A stretch of DNA of 64,000 bases from Manis javanica. Its lineage: Eukaryota > Chordata > Mammalia > Pholidota > Manidae. Below the pieces are notes generated by a model. The model did no database searches and was not told the DNA's origin. It was given only the letters and a program-made list of their open reading frames with translations. The stretch covers positions 34,934,501 to 34,998,500 of the forward strand of contig NC_133157.1 of the NCBI RefSeq assembly GCF_040802235.1, read 5' to 3'. Shown in pieces: positions 1-12,200 of the stretch; the stretch's first letter is position 1; every line of letters begins with the position of its first letter. Position numbers and translations under genes: made by a program.

Positions 1-1384
1 GGTATTGTTTTCTTAATTCCAATATTATCCAATATTTCTAAAATGAATGTGACTTGAACTTAAGAAATAATGTTACTCATTTTAAGAAAAGGAAGATCAG
101 CCCGGGCTCCCGAGCCGAGGGCAGCCGAGGAGGCCTCCAGCCTGAGGGCAGGAAGTGAGGAAGCTAGTGCCTGGACCCAGGCACTGGGGGTGGGGGTTAG
201 GGGGCAGTCAAGCAGAGAGGGGGGAGCCAGGAAGCATCTGGGGTATACATACGATGCAGAGGCAGATGAGAAGAGAGGACTGGGGGTGGATGCCTGGATT
301 TCTGGCTTATTTGGGTCACAGCCCTGCTACCACTGCAACAGAGATGGGGAAGGTGAGAGAAGGGCATGGTGATGAGTCTGTTCCCTGGAGTTCTGGTTTC
401 CACCAGGTTCTCCAACGGCACTGTTCTATAAGCAACCAGAAAATAAGTGGTAACAATTTTCTGCTGTTTTACTTTGCCTATGTTTGTAATAAAATTCCAT
501 AGGACAACTCATAGTACAGTAGTGGGAAAATGTGCAGCAGCTGCTGCTTTACTAAAGGCTGTTTTTAAGTCCCTAAACTGTGTCAAATTGTTAACCTTTA
601 TTGGACAGGTGAAGGGAAATGAAAGGAAAGGAAGGGAAGAGGGAGATGGGAAGGGAAAGGGAAAAGGACACCTGTAGAAACTCACGCACCTGACTCAGTC
701 CCTGACTGAATGTCCTATCTAGCCCTTCGCTTTCCTTAAACTTCCATGAATCCAGGTCCTCATGACAATCCTGAAAAAAGACACCCCATTTCACAGCCCA
801 GGATACCCAGGTCTAGGACAGGGGAGCCATGGCGGCCAGACCTCAGTCCAAGGGGCAGGACTGTAACGAGACCCAGGTTTCAGATTCTCTGTCCAGTGTC
901 TCTTCTGTACCCATCTCACCCCAGCCAGGCCCTCCTGGGACATCACAAGAAGCCCAGGGTCTCTGAAGCCCCATAGCTGCAAAATCTGCACACTTGTGTA
1001 GTTGCAGAGTTTGAACTTTAAATTGGGCAGGAACTGTGAGGTCCCCAAGGACAGGGAGCAAGGGAGCTGTCTGTGTGCCAGGGGACCGGGAGGCTGGTCC
1101 TCCAGGCCTCGGCCATGGCCCATCTCAGCATCGTGTGACTACTGGTAACTAACTCAGCCCTTCCCAGCTCCGCCCGCCTAAGCCTGAGGGCAGCCCACCC
1201 GGCAGCTGGCACCTGCTACCTGTATGCGCTAAGGCCACTGGGCCAGTAAGTAAGAGGTGAGGGGACTCCCTCTAGCAAGTTGACTATTCTCATGAAATCT
1301 TTTCTTAAACATATTGAAAAACCAGACTATTTGCTTGGGGAAGAGGACATAACAATACTAAAAATATCAGCTGACAATAAGCTA

Positions 1385-1600
1385 CCACTGAGAGATTACT
1401 TACCATGTGCCAGGCTCTGTGCTAAGAGCTTTGCATGCATCATCTCATTAGATCCTCAAAATGACCCCACGAGGAAGGACTACTCTTATCTTCATGTTAC
1501 AGGTAAGGAAGGGGAGGCTGAGAAACTGTTAGCAGGTGGCAGTTCTGGGACTGGGGCTGGTCAGTCTGCAAAGCCCATACTCTCCTGCTGTGCTAAATAG
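1385..1600 (-). repeat. MIR SINE, antisense copy
   Basis: The + strand reads like the reverse complement of MIR: 'tgccaggctctgtgctaag', then a 'catctcattagatcctcaaaa' type core, then 'ttacaggtaaggaaggggagg'. The order and spacing fit the MIR core. The divergence shows that it is an old, fixed copy with no coding role. Confidence 0.75.
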
Positions 1601-2901
1601 CAAGGAAGCAGTGAAGCAGGAATCCTAGCTCCAGGCATGTCAGAGAAATTTAACAGAAGCTTTCATTTTGTTATGCCCCTCACCATTCTTTTAAAATATT
1701 TTGTGAGGCCTAAAATTAGTGTTAAATGGCTCAAACTAGATTTACCAGCCAATGGAATTGATATGATGTGTACCTTGCAAAGTACTTGGGTCTGTCATAC
1801 TTCAGGGTTGGAAGTGGCAGGAAAGATGTGAGGAAATGTTTCAGGGCTACAGAGTACCAAAAGGAGAAAGTTGACCCAGCTCACTCAGCAGAATCAGAAC
1901 AAGGGCAAGAATCAAACCCCAGTCTGCCATTCCCAGCTCAGGACTCCCAGTCCTGGTTCATGGCATCACCCTGCTTCTCAGGAGGTGTCAAACTGGGCAG
2001 TGGAATTAAGACAATTATTCTCAGAGACACTCAATTCCCCTCTCTCTGTGAACCATTTTGCATAACACGATAGAGTCTGAGACATTAGCAGACAGATGCT
2101 AGAGTGGTTTTCTGAGTGTATTGTGGAAAGTCAACATACCTAAACATTTAGCAATGTTTCTGGTTCTCCTCCTTCTGGATATTTGGTAGGATGACACAGG
2201 GCCAGGGGTTGTGGGCAGATGTGACACAACTCACTTCTGGGTGGAAGCATTTAACTTCGGATGTGCATGTTCTAATGTGTTCTTCTCCAGCCATAACAAG
2301 TGGTGATGTCCCAGATGGTGAAGCCTCCATCAGCCAGGGTTTCTGAGGAGGAAAACATGGAACAGAGCCCCCTGAAAATCTACAGCGGACATGCAGCATG
2401 AGAAAGAAACCTTTGTCATGGTAAGCCACTAAAATTAAGAGGCTGTGTGTCACTGCAGTAGACCAAGCTCATCTTAACTGACACACCACGGGAACAGCAG
2501 CTGCACCCCATGTCCCATCTTGTCCCACGTTAGCCAAAGCTGTAACCTGGCAACACGGTATTTTCTAAACACAGACTTACTCATGTGGGGCCATAAGCCT
2601 GTGGGCTCTTGGGCTGGTTCTAATCGCCATGAATGTGTTACGATCAGACTTTCAAATTGTGAGGAAACCCACTATTCTCTTGATTTAGCTCTCCGGAAGT
2701 AGCTGCTGTGGTGGCAGGTAGAAGACTGGTACCCCTAAGGCTCCCCAAGCTATTATGACGACATTGCTCTGCTGGTGTGCTGTATCAGTGGGGAGGTGAT
2801 CTCAAAGTAAGACACTCCCACACCTGTCATGTCAGAATTTGAGGTTAACGTAGGTCTTTCTGTAGCAACACACCCAACAAAACCCAAGCCTTTATACTTG
2901 A

Positions 2902-3469
2902 ATCTGAAATACTATTAGCGTAATCTAGCCACATGGAGTCACAACCCAGAAAAGATGCCAGATTAGAACCTGGCTTTCCCTCCTCCTGTGACATCATCGC
3001 CACTTTCATTTATCCTGAAGAGCTCTATGGAGGCCAGGAAGTGAGTCACCTGGCTTTCATGACCAGAGTTAAACCCTGTGACCAGTGGCTCTACTGGGAT
3101 ATCATGTTCTTACATGTTTTTAAAAATAACATGTTTTATGATTCCTTAAGGAGAGATACCCCAAACCAGGCTTACACATCCATACAATGGAAATATTTGG
3201 CCTTTGTGGCTAAAAGAACAGTAGGCGAGCCTCATCCACTGCCTGCCTGCCTTCCAGAGCTCACTTCCCCAGACGCGAGGAAGATGTGTAGCCCTTGTGA
3301 TAGCTGTGGCGTCTTTCCATCCACCAAGTTTTACTGCCCTAGCCCCAGCCCCAGCCCCTAAACAATACCTAGTGCAGAGTAGGCATTCAAAAAACACTGA
3401 GCAAATGAATGCATCTGAAATATTATGGGCATAATTCAGCCACAGGAAGTCATAACCTAGAAAAGATGC
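2902..3469 (+). repeat. Pair of about 58-bp direct repeats (2902-2959 and 3413-3469)
   Basis: Two segments about 510 bp apart share the pattern 'atctgaaat.ctatt', then 'taatc.agccaca.g.agtca', then 'aacc.agaaaagatgc'. They differ at roughly one base in five. They could be a decayed local duplication or two copies of one unrecognised interspersed repeat. Confidence 0.5.
3361..3415 (+). repeat. L2 LINE 3' tail fragment
   Basis: The sequence 'cctagtgcagagtaggcatt' followed by a 'caaaaaacactgagcaaatgaatg' type end matches the conserved L2/MIR 3' terminus (a 'tagtaggtgctcaataaat...gaatgaatg' pattern). It is short and old. Confidence 0.6.
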
Positions 3470-3806
3470 TTCCTTTTCACAGTAACTCTTTCGATTCCAA
3501 AGGAGCATGTGAGACATGAATCCTACTCTATTGCCTCTCTTGACCGCACCCTGGGGAGCAGAAAAGCGAAGGGCCTAGGGAATGAGAATGTACCTCCTCT
3601 CCCCTAAGCGACGGCAGGACTGCAGAGCCTAGAGTGACAGCTTGCAGACCCGAAGTACAGCTCTCTCATTGCACAGATGGTGAAACTTCATTCTAGAGGC
3701 GGGCCTGACCTGCCCTACATCCCACATCCAGACCGTTTGGCTCCTTGGCCAGCCAGAGCTTTTTCTGACACTCATGTGGTCCAGATAGCAGAGGAGGGAG
3801 AATGAG

Positions 3807-4774
3807 ATGGATGGGCAAACCAGACAGCTGTGACAGAGTATGTCCTGCTCGGGGTACAGGGGCACCATAACCTAGAGATGGCCCTGTTTGCACTCTGCCT
3901 GGGCAGCTACTCTGTGAGTGTGCTGGGGAACTCCCTCCTCATCGTGCTGAACATGCTAGATCCCCGCCTGCACAGCTCCATGTACCTCTTCCTCAGCAAC
4001 CTCTCCCTCATGGACATCTGGGGCACATCCGCCATCGTGCCTCTCATGCTGGTCAACCTCCAGGAAGCCCAAAGGACCATCTCCTTCCCTGGCTGCACCC
4101 TGCAGATGTACCTGACCCTGTCACTGGGTACGGAGTGCCTGCTCCTGGCCGTGATGGCATATGACCATTACGTGGCCATCTGCCAGCCAATTAGGTACCC
4201 AGAGCTCCTGAGTGGGCAGACACGAATGGATGGAGTGCTGAGCTGGAAGACGGCCTTTGCCAATGCCCTGCTGCAGTCCATTCTCACCTGGAGCCTCCCC
4301 TTCTGTGGCCATATCATCATCAACCACTCCTGTGAGGTCTTGATGCTGGAACTGGCCTACTGGGACATCTCTCTCAATGTGTTATTAATTGTGGCCATAG
4401 CTGTCCTGTCACTGGCCCCGCTCCTACTCATCTGCCTGTCTTATATTTCCATCATTGCTGCCATCCTTAGGGTGCCCCTGCTGCAAGCTGCCACAGAGCC
4501 TTCTCCACCTGCTCGGCCCACCTCACAGGGGTTGTGGTTTTCTTTGGGACTATCTCCTTCATGTACTTAAAGCCCAAGGCCAAGGGCCCTGACTTGGAAA
4601 AGATGATCGATTACATTGTCCTGTGGGGGCGTAACACCCTCACTGAACCCCCTTGTCTACAGCCTGAGGAGCGCAGGGGTGACAGCTGCCGCTGAAGCTC
4701 TGCTGAGGGGAGATCTGCTCTCCAGGAAGTGTCCCGCCTTTCCTGTGGCTCTCCACCTCCAGCCAGCAGCATAA
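3807..4774 (+). pseudogene. Olfactory receptor pseudogene, OR family 13-like
   Basis: A decayed class II odorant receptor, a single-exon seven-transmembrane GPCR of olfactory neurons. A frame from 3830 runs about 245 residues and shows TM1 'LGNSLLIVLN', TM2 'MYLFLSNLSLMDI', 'TISFPGCTLQMYL', the TM3 end 'MAYDHYVAICQP', 'SLPFCGH' and TM5 '[16 protein letters not shown]'. An N-glycosylation-like NQT lies just upstream, but no ATG is in frame with it: the ATGs at 3807 and 3811 are in other frames. A one-base shift near 4476 moves the TM6 region ([20 protein letters not shown]) to another frame, and a second shift near 4630 separates TM7 ('[10 protein letters not shown]'), which ends at the TAA at 4772-4774. 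The DRY motif is DHY. Position next to TMEM8B suggests the OR13J1 neighbourhood, but from memory the similarity to human OR13J1 is only moderate, so it may be another family-13 member. Confidence 0.9.
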
Positions 4775-5875
4775 ACTAGGCTACACTGTGGCCAGGACTC
4801 CAAGCTCCAGTGGCTTAAAACCACAAAGGTTTGTCTCGTGCTCATGCTGCAGGGCCACCAGAGGATGCGAGGGGGTCTTCCCTGCATCATCGTCATCCCT
4901 CTGGAACTCAGGGTGATAAAGTGGCTACCATCCGGAGCACTGCTGGTCACCATAGCAAAAGGAAGAACATGACAAAGCCTGCACTGCCTCTCCAGCTTCC
5001 ACTCACACTCCTTCCACTGACATTCTGCTCCTAGAGATGGTTGCTTGTGCTCTGCGGGCAGCTCCCCAGTGACTGTGTTGGGGAGCTCACTCAGAGAGCC
5101 AAGGCGCTCCCATCAAGGGGCAGAGGAAGCACACCTGCCACGTGTCTGCAAGCAGGGGGAGGACTGCGAACCTGTGAAGAGCCTCATGGCTGCCAATCAC
5201 CCCACAGTCAGCCTAAGAGCTAGCACACATGCCTTCCTTTTCTGACCATCCTCCTTTCACTGGCTGCGGCCAGATTCACCATCCTGGGAAAGCCATGTGA
5301 GCTCACTTGTGGTGGCTCTGTACTGGGTCAAGCGAACTGGGTCAGAAGTGTACCATGCAGAATCTCCTTGCCTGTGTGGTTCTGGGTTAGGATTGACCAC
5401 AAGGAAAATGGCCTGGAATTTGGAAGGCAACAGTGAAGCCGTGCCAGATGCTGCGGGAGTGTCCCATGCTGTCGCTGACCCGCAGGCTCACCTTGGATGT
5501 AGTGTGGCCCCTCCAGCTCCCACCATGTGGCTGGCCTCCTGCAGCTGTTCTGAGTCCTGTACCCAGTGCAGCTCCACAGCAGAGTGCCAGCTTCTTCTGC
5601 AGGTCACCAGTGTCACGGAGAATAAAGGTAGTGAGAGCCAGACACAGGTTCCAGTTTGTCCTCCTGGACATGTTTGTCCTCACCTTCCCACACCTAGTGC
5701 CGGCCAGCCCAGCAGACACGGTGACTCCAGGCCCAACACCAGATGCACAGGTAAAGCTTTGCACGCACTTCCCCAACTGCTCTCACAACTGCATACATTT
5801 ATTCTCTATAACAAATCTCTTATATCACTCACTTGCTATGATATTCTTGTCACTTTGGTCACACCGTGACTGATC
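4775..5875. other. Intergenic, no gene recognised
   Basis: No coding signature is recognised. The part near 4800-5030 ('cagtggcttaaaaccacaaa') looks like a degraded interspersed repeat that I cannot name. The longest open frames here (near 5.3-5.9 kb) are Pro/Ser/Cys-rich with no family resemblance. Confidence 0.45.
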
Positions 5876-6300
5876 ACTCTTCTGATCAAAACTTTCATGG
5901 TTCCCCATTACCACAGCATTAAATCCAGGTTCTTCAGCTAAGTCTTCAGGCCCTCCAGAATCCACTAACCTCCTTCACATGGACTGGCTCCCTCACTGTC
6001 TTACCTGTACTGCCCGCACCTCTGTATCTTACTCATGCTGTTCTCTGGTAAGACCTGGGACTGGTTCTCAAAGCCAGTTTAGACACCATCTCTTTCATGC
6101 ATCTTTCCTGATGCACTTTGAAAGTGCTGTTTCCTTGACATCCTACGGCACATGGGTGAACCTTTCATTTGGCAACCCATTCTTCTGGGTGTTCATGGAA
6201 TTTCACCACAATGTGACCTCCTTGAGGGCAGAGCTCACCAGGTCTGGCTCATCTCTACAGCTCCCACAGTGCTTTCCTTATACATTTACTGAATTGAGTT
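5876..6300 (+). repeat. L2 LINE fragment
   Basis: The order of motifs follows the L2 3' end: 'gatcaaaactttcatggttc', a 'ccattaccacagcattaaatccaggttc' type run, 'aggccctccagaatcc', then 'cacctctgtatcttactcat', and finally a 'ctccttgagggcagagctca' tail with a terminal 'ttactgaattgag'. It is non-functional. Confidence 0.7.
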
Positions 6301-6569
6301 GTCACTCAGATGCAGTTCTGGGCGTCTGGGAATCGAGCCCTGTGCTGCTTAATGTCCCAAGAAGTCACAGGCAGTCGGGGAACTTAGTCTGGTCGTGTGG
6401 ACAGACACGAGCAGTAGCACTCCGGCCACAGCCTGTACCCCAGGAAGGCAGGGGTTGTTTGCATCTTGGGTTTCCCGTTCTGCCCCACTGAGACACATCA
6501 GGAGACAACAATGGACCCCCATTTGGGGAGCCAGGGGACCATAGTTCCCGACCTGCTTCAGCTACTCTG

Positions 6570-7240
6570 CCTAGCAGTCTTCCAGCTACCCCCAGAACTC
6601 CACAGCCTCCTCAGACTCAAACTGTCTGAAACGGAACTCGTCATGCTGACCCCCAAAGTTGTGGCACCATCTTGGGAAATGGCATCATCATTCCCCAAGT
6701 CACCAAACCAGAAACATGGCAGTCATCATAGTCGCTCAGAAGGGCACATCACTTCCACTTCTACATCATTGGCCACTGCAAGGCACATGGCCTTACTACC
6801 CCATACATCCAATTGGTCACTAAATCCTATAGAATCTACCTCTTAATACCTCTTAAACTGATGTCCTCCTTCCCACTGACACTGCCTTAAGAAGTTGTCA
6901 CCATCTCCCTCAAATACTGCAACAGCTGTCTGAACCATTGCCCTCTAAACTCTCCCCAAAATCCGTCCTCTGTACTAGCCACCAAACCAACCTGAAAAAA
7001 AAAAACAGATAGTACACCAATCTGATCATGCTGCTCTTCTGCTTAAATCCCTCCAATGGCTCATTTCCTGTAGACCCCCAACTATCCACCCAACCTTATC
7101 ACTGGCTCCTTGCCTCCACCCACACACTCTCTCCAGGCCCAGGCCCACTGAACTATTCCCAGTTGCCTAATAACATCCGTCTTTCCCGCCTCTGTGTCTC
7201 CTCTCTCATGTCCAAACACTTCTTGACCTTTAGCTAACAT
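6570..7240 (+). repeat. L2 LINE 3' fragment, second copy
   Basis: This matches the L2 3' region in order: 'tgtctgaaacggaactcgtc', 'caccaaaccagaaacatggc' followed by 'agtcatca', 'caattggtcactaaatccta', 'tctgatcatgctgctcttct', and 'cttaaatccctccaatggct'. An A-run near 6988 interrupts it. The order matches L2 closely enough to be confident, but it encodes nothing. Confidence 0.8.
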
Positions 7241-8868
7241 ACACTGGACACTTACTGCATGCCAGGCTACGTGCTGTGCTGTATTCTACGTGCTTTCCTA
7301 GCTGGGAAGCAAATGAAATGATACAAATCTCAGGGGAGGAATGCAGAATGGACACTGGTGACCAGAGAGAACACTTCCAACATCTGGGCCTTCTGGAAAC
7401 TCAATTCCAACCTCAAACTACCCACCTCTTTCAGAAAGCCCCTTCTGACCCCTCTTAGCTGGGTGGGGTCTGTCCCAGCTCTGTCTCCCTCTTCTGTACT
7501 CTGCTGACTCTCTTCTGGACCCCAGCCATTTGGGTTCATGCATCCTAGTGACCTGACTCCATACATCCTAATGTGGTGGGATAATGTTTCTGACACAGGA
7601 ACAGATGCCAAGCCCACACCTCTTACTCTCCCTCATCATTGGCCATATCACAAGCTGCTCAGTGCCCCAAATAAGAGAGGTGATTGCACAAAGTGGAGAA
7701 CAAAGGGATGCTTTCCTGGTTTTTGAGCTTCAAAAGCCTAAGTTCTAAAGGGAACAGAAAAGACTTAAGGCATACATACAAGATTTGGAGAGAACATAAG
7801 TAAAAGGCAGGCTTCCCACCACTAGATTAATAAATGATTTCCTAAACTAGGAAGGAGAAAGAGAGCGAAGGAGGGGACATAGAGCATGGCACAGAAAGTT
7901 CCCTGAGCCCTACTCCCCAGACCAAACCCACGGACACAGGTCTGCAGGATCTCGAAGCTGGAGCAACTCATGCCCCGTTGGTCATGTAAAACCCAGAACA
8001 GAGCCCAAGAGCAGAAACGGCTTCCAGGTGTGTCCATGTAGCCAAGGAGTCACAGGTGTTTGCAGGTGGTGCCAAAGAGGCAGAGAGCACCTCCGACCTA
8101 AGAAGGGCTATGTGGGCAGGAATAAGACGCTGCTCTGGAAATGGCCTGTGTGCATGCTGACTGGGGCCTGGGTGGAAGGGTGGCCATCTCAGGGGCCTGG
8201 GACAGTACAGACCCTGGTGATCAGACAGAATGCTCCCACAACATGTTTGCATTACGTACCCTCGGGACTCAGTCGGGACCCTTGTGGAAGGAGGAGAAAA
8301 CCCAAATTGACGAAAGATTGTTTCTGGCACTCAGGCAAAATCAGGGCAAAATACAGAAGTTACATTGTTGTGATAGTTCTTGCACATCTGAGATTTGTAC
8401 CTGCTAGTCCAGTTTCCTGAGACCTCAGCTTCCTTTCCTGATGAGTGAGGCCACCACAGGGGAGGTCTGAGTCACCTCAGTGCACGTGCACGTGCACGCA
8501 CACACTCACACACACCCAACTCATAGCTCTATACTCCCAGATGCTGCAGCCTGACAGGATGGGGCAAAAGCCTCCAACAGTAGCTCCAGCAGTTCATCCC
8601 AGAGTTCCCATTATCCCTAATTTCCTCAGGGTCCCTCTTTCCCTCTCCCTCCCCACTCTTGGCCCCAGGACAAAAGGCAATGCAGAACCAGCAAAGACTT
8701 CATTGGAGACACAGTAGACTCCACCTGCATCAAGTCAGGATGCCAGCCACTCCATCCCCAGGCCCTGCCCCATCCGTCCTGCAACCCCCCCTTCCAGCAC
8801 AGCCCAGCACAGAAGCTGCCTCTGGGCAGGAAGACTGAGGCCAGAGTTGCTGAGCTGCTGGAAGATCT
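7241..8868. other. Intergenic region downstream of TMEM8B
   Basis: No exon is recognised. A MIR/L2-like scrap ('ttactgcatgccaggctacg') lies near 7250. An alternating purine-pyrimidine stretch ('tgcacgtgcacgtgcacgca' then CA repeats) lies near 8479-8516. The right part is probably the TMEM8B 3' untranslated region, but I could not find a convincing AATAAA on the minus strand, so the transcript end is undefined. Confidence 0.4.
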
Positions 8869-8869
8869 G

Positions 8870-9250
8870 GAGACGCAGTTTCCCAAAGATGGACTCCATT
8901 TCCTCAGGAATGACACCATGTCCTGAAAAGGCTTCCCTTCCTGGGAAGGAATCCATGTCCTCAGAAGGGCTCCACATCCCTGGGAAGGGCTCCGTCCCCC
9001 AGGAGGGACTCCTGGGTCCTGGTGGGGCTCTGTGGCCCTGCACAGGCTCCAGTCCTTAAGGTCTCCATGGATGCAGAAGGACTCCAGGCCTTCAGGAAGT
9101 AAGCCAGGTCCCTGGAAGAGCTCCATGTCCTTAACACTCCATGTCCTCAAGACATACAACTTGTCTCTTATCCCTGGGAGGGCTCCATGCTCCCAGGAAA
9201 CACGGAAGAATAGTTCTCTGCCCCTGGGAAGGGTTCATGCTCCCCAAGGC
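8870..9250 (-). repeat. Degenerate minisatellite in the TMEM8B 3'-UTR
   Basis: Immediately downstream of the TMEM8B stop, the + strand carries many imperfect copies of a unit of roughly 27 bp built around 'gggctccatgtcctcagg' and 'ccctgggaagggctcc' (for example near 8935, 8960, 8985, 9115 and 9175-9240). Both strands stay open by chance through it because of the repeat period. It is a decayed tandem array rather than an exon. Confidence 0.6.
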
Positions 9251-9268
9251 CCAGGCCCAAAGCCCTTC

Positions 9269-12200
9269 TCAGCTGGCGCAGATGCTGCTCACAGTGGTCC
9301 CTCCTGGACCCACAAGGCCCAGCTCCTCCTGCTCATTGATGCACAGCTGGTAACCACAGCCCCGAGCCCGGGCTCCAGATGGGACCCGGTGGTCAGTCTT
9401 CGCACGAGGGGGCAGCAGGAAGCCCACACTGCCAGCAATGAGCATATGCCAAATGCTGTGGATGTAGAAGTAGTTGTCTTGGGTCTCCACAAAAGCATAG
9501 AGCAAGACGGCACTCCCTGCAATGAGGCTGCCCGGGCACAGGTAGAAAAGCCAGCGGCGCCACGTAGGTGGGTAGCAGTGCCGGCGGCGGACACTGCGGA
9601 ACGTCTGGGGGAAGCAGAGAAGTGGGGCTCAGGAATGTGAGGCCTTGGAACCCAATCCAGAGCCAGTCATTCTCAGGCTTTCCCTGAGCCTTGGTCGTGA
9701 CCTGGAGGCACCTGCCAAGACTGGGCAGCACAGTGATGATGACAGGGTCCGGGCCCACCTGCTGCTGGGGACCAGTACCCAGGGCCCTGCACCCAAGTCT
9801 CGGTGGGACCCACACCCCCCACCAGCCCTCCCAACTTTACCCAGGCTGTGGCCAAGATTCCCAGGGCGAAGAGACTGGGTCCAAGGAGGTTCCAGAGCCC
9901 ATGCCGGTCAAGCTGCAATGCCATGGACAGCAGCATAGCCCCCAGCAGATACAGCACCTAGAGAAAGAGGACACCAGCAGCTGGGCAGGGTGGCATGAGG
10001 CACTTGGCAGTGCCCCCAGGGAGAGGCTGGGGTGGAGTCCAAGTAGACTTTGGCTAAGGGTGTCCCCCAGGGCCCACTCGGGACTGACCTGCTTGACCAC
10101 AGGCTGTAAACGAGCCATGGCAATGACAGTGACCCACACAGACATCAAGGAGCCCAGGAAATCACAGAACTGCAGCACATCATAGTCCATGATGCAGAAA
10201 ACCACAATGCCTGGCTGGTCACAGGCATGATAGAACTGGAAAGAAATGACAGGCATTGAGAGAACTTGGGGCAGAGGTCCATGTCTACAAAACTGGAAGA
10301 CAAGGCTACAAGGGTGGTGGCTGCTGTCAGAAAAGCAGAGGTCAGAGGTCACAGACTAAGCAGAAATGAGAAACGCCCGACTCCCCACTCCTGAGAAGAC
10401 TGTTGTGGGAACGCCTCCCCTGCCTCCTAAGTTGTATATATCTGGTGCCTTGACCCTCACCCTCACCATCCTAATCCTCCTGCTTCTGAAATGTGTTGTG
10501 GAGAGCACCAGGCAAGAGGGGCCCAGGTCTCTCAAGCTGAGGCCAATCCTTCCCTAACTCCCCATGCTCACTATGGGTCCCCACCTATAATCCTCGCCCA
10601 TGGTTCAAGCTCTGGGGCTGGCCTCTGGCCTCTCGGCCCACCCAGACCCCAAGCCTCCCTGCATGTCTCATGTTCTTCTGATAGCTCAGTCTCTAACTTA
10701 GGCTTCACCTTCAGACTTTCCACTAACTGGCCTCTTCACCCACCCAATGTGAAGTCACAGTAAGATAAAAGGCAGTCTCCCAAAGCCACGGAGAAGAGCA
10801 TGGCACTCCATGCCCTGGGCAGGAATTTAGGGAAGGGGCAGTGCCCACCTATCCTATGCTGTGGGGAACAAAGTAAAAAGTAAGGCATTCAGGAGCTTCA
10901 AAGGACAGAGGACACAAGTGGAACTGGATCTAGCTCTCCTGGGCACCACAATAAAGGAAGCCAAGATCTGCCAGCAGCCTGCCTTGGTCTTTGGGCCCAA
11001 CCCTGTGCCTCCCTGGACGACGCTACCATGGCATCTAGCATCCTGCATTCCCTTATTTATGAAAAGAGTCATCCCTGGGGATCCGAGTTCTTGTTGTCTT
11101 AGAGCATTTGCTGTCACCTTTCTCTGAACTTCTGTGTAGAATTTATGTGATTTGAGTACTTATTGATACCAAACACTAAGAATATGTATGGTTTTAATAC
11201 CTTTGATGCAAAGACGACAGGAACATGCCATCTTTGTGTGTCATATGCTTTATGAGCTCACCCTGACAAAAGATAATGGTTAGGACCTCTGAGGACTGAT
11301 GTCACGGTGGCTCACTCCACCCATCTCCTGACATCATCCCTGCTCAGGAATAATGGGTTGTTATGGTGATGTAAGCAGGGTTAAGAAGAAAATTTTAAAG
11401 TTATCATGGGAGAGAAAAGTTTTGACCTGTATAAACTTGATCAAAATCTACTCACTGGAGTTGAGCTTGAGACATACAAGCAGATTTTAGGGAATCAAAA
11501 ACATTTCTTAAGGTTCTGTAAATCAATCTGCTTGATCTCTGGTCCCCTGCATGTTAACCCAGGTCCTCAGGGAGGCATGGCTACTGAGGGCATCTCTTGG
11601 TAGGAGAAACACATTGGTGCAGTTGCCAGGGTTGGAGTAAAAAAACATCAGGCTGAACTGAAGCTGGGGCAGGAAGGCTAGGTGTTGTACCATCCAAAGG
11701 TAGCCTTTGAAGCATCTTGATCATTAACTGAAGTGGTCCTTTAGGCACTACTTTCAGCCCAAGTCAGTTTCTTCATTACTCTATTAAAAGGCAACCCTAA
11801 GTTACAAGGGCTCTGAGCCCAAAAGAGAGATGGATTTATAGACCTCAGCAAGACAGCTATCCAGGCCATCTAGAGCCATGTCCTTGGCTGGCTGTGGGTA
11901 GTCCACAGCTAAGCAAAGGGACAGCTGAGCAGCCTCACAAGTCATTCACTCACTGGCAGCAGTGAAGTATCTGTAACTTCTGGGAAGAATGTATATGGGA
12001 GAACCTACTCTCCTGTTTGAATGAGTTAGGGTTGAGAATGAGAAGATGGAGGTCAGGCCAGGAAGGAAAGTTCAGAAAAGTGTATTATATCCCAAATACA
12101 TCTCACAGATCAACCCAACCTTAACAGCATCCCCCTTAGGAAAAAGCAGGTGGGAACTGAAGGTCTGCTGTGAAAAGTGACACAATTCAGCCCAGATGCA

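Larger units (their letters stand above)
1..3800. other. Intergenic region left of the olfactory-receptor pseudogene
   Basis: No exon or single-exon gene is recognised on either strand. Open frames here are short, lack any family signature and mostly cross repeats. The stretch holds an antisense MIR near 1.4-1.6 kb, a short L2 tail near 3.4 kb and a pair of about 58-bp direct repeats (2902-2959 and 3413-3469). In human the OR next to TMEM8B is followed at some distance by HRCT1; I found no histidine-rich HRCT1-like frame here. Confidence 0.6.

Noticed and set aside
1-3800. Search for HRCT1 next to the OR pseudogene
   Set aside because: No histidine-rich C-terminal frame seen on either strand; in human it lies tens of kb further away.
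5297-6491. Open frames of 115-190 codons left of TMEM8B
   Set aside because: Composition is low-complexity, they overlap L2 sequence and no homologous family is recognised.
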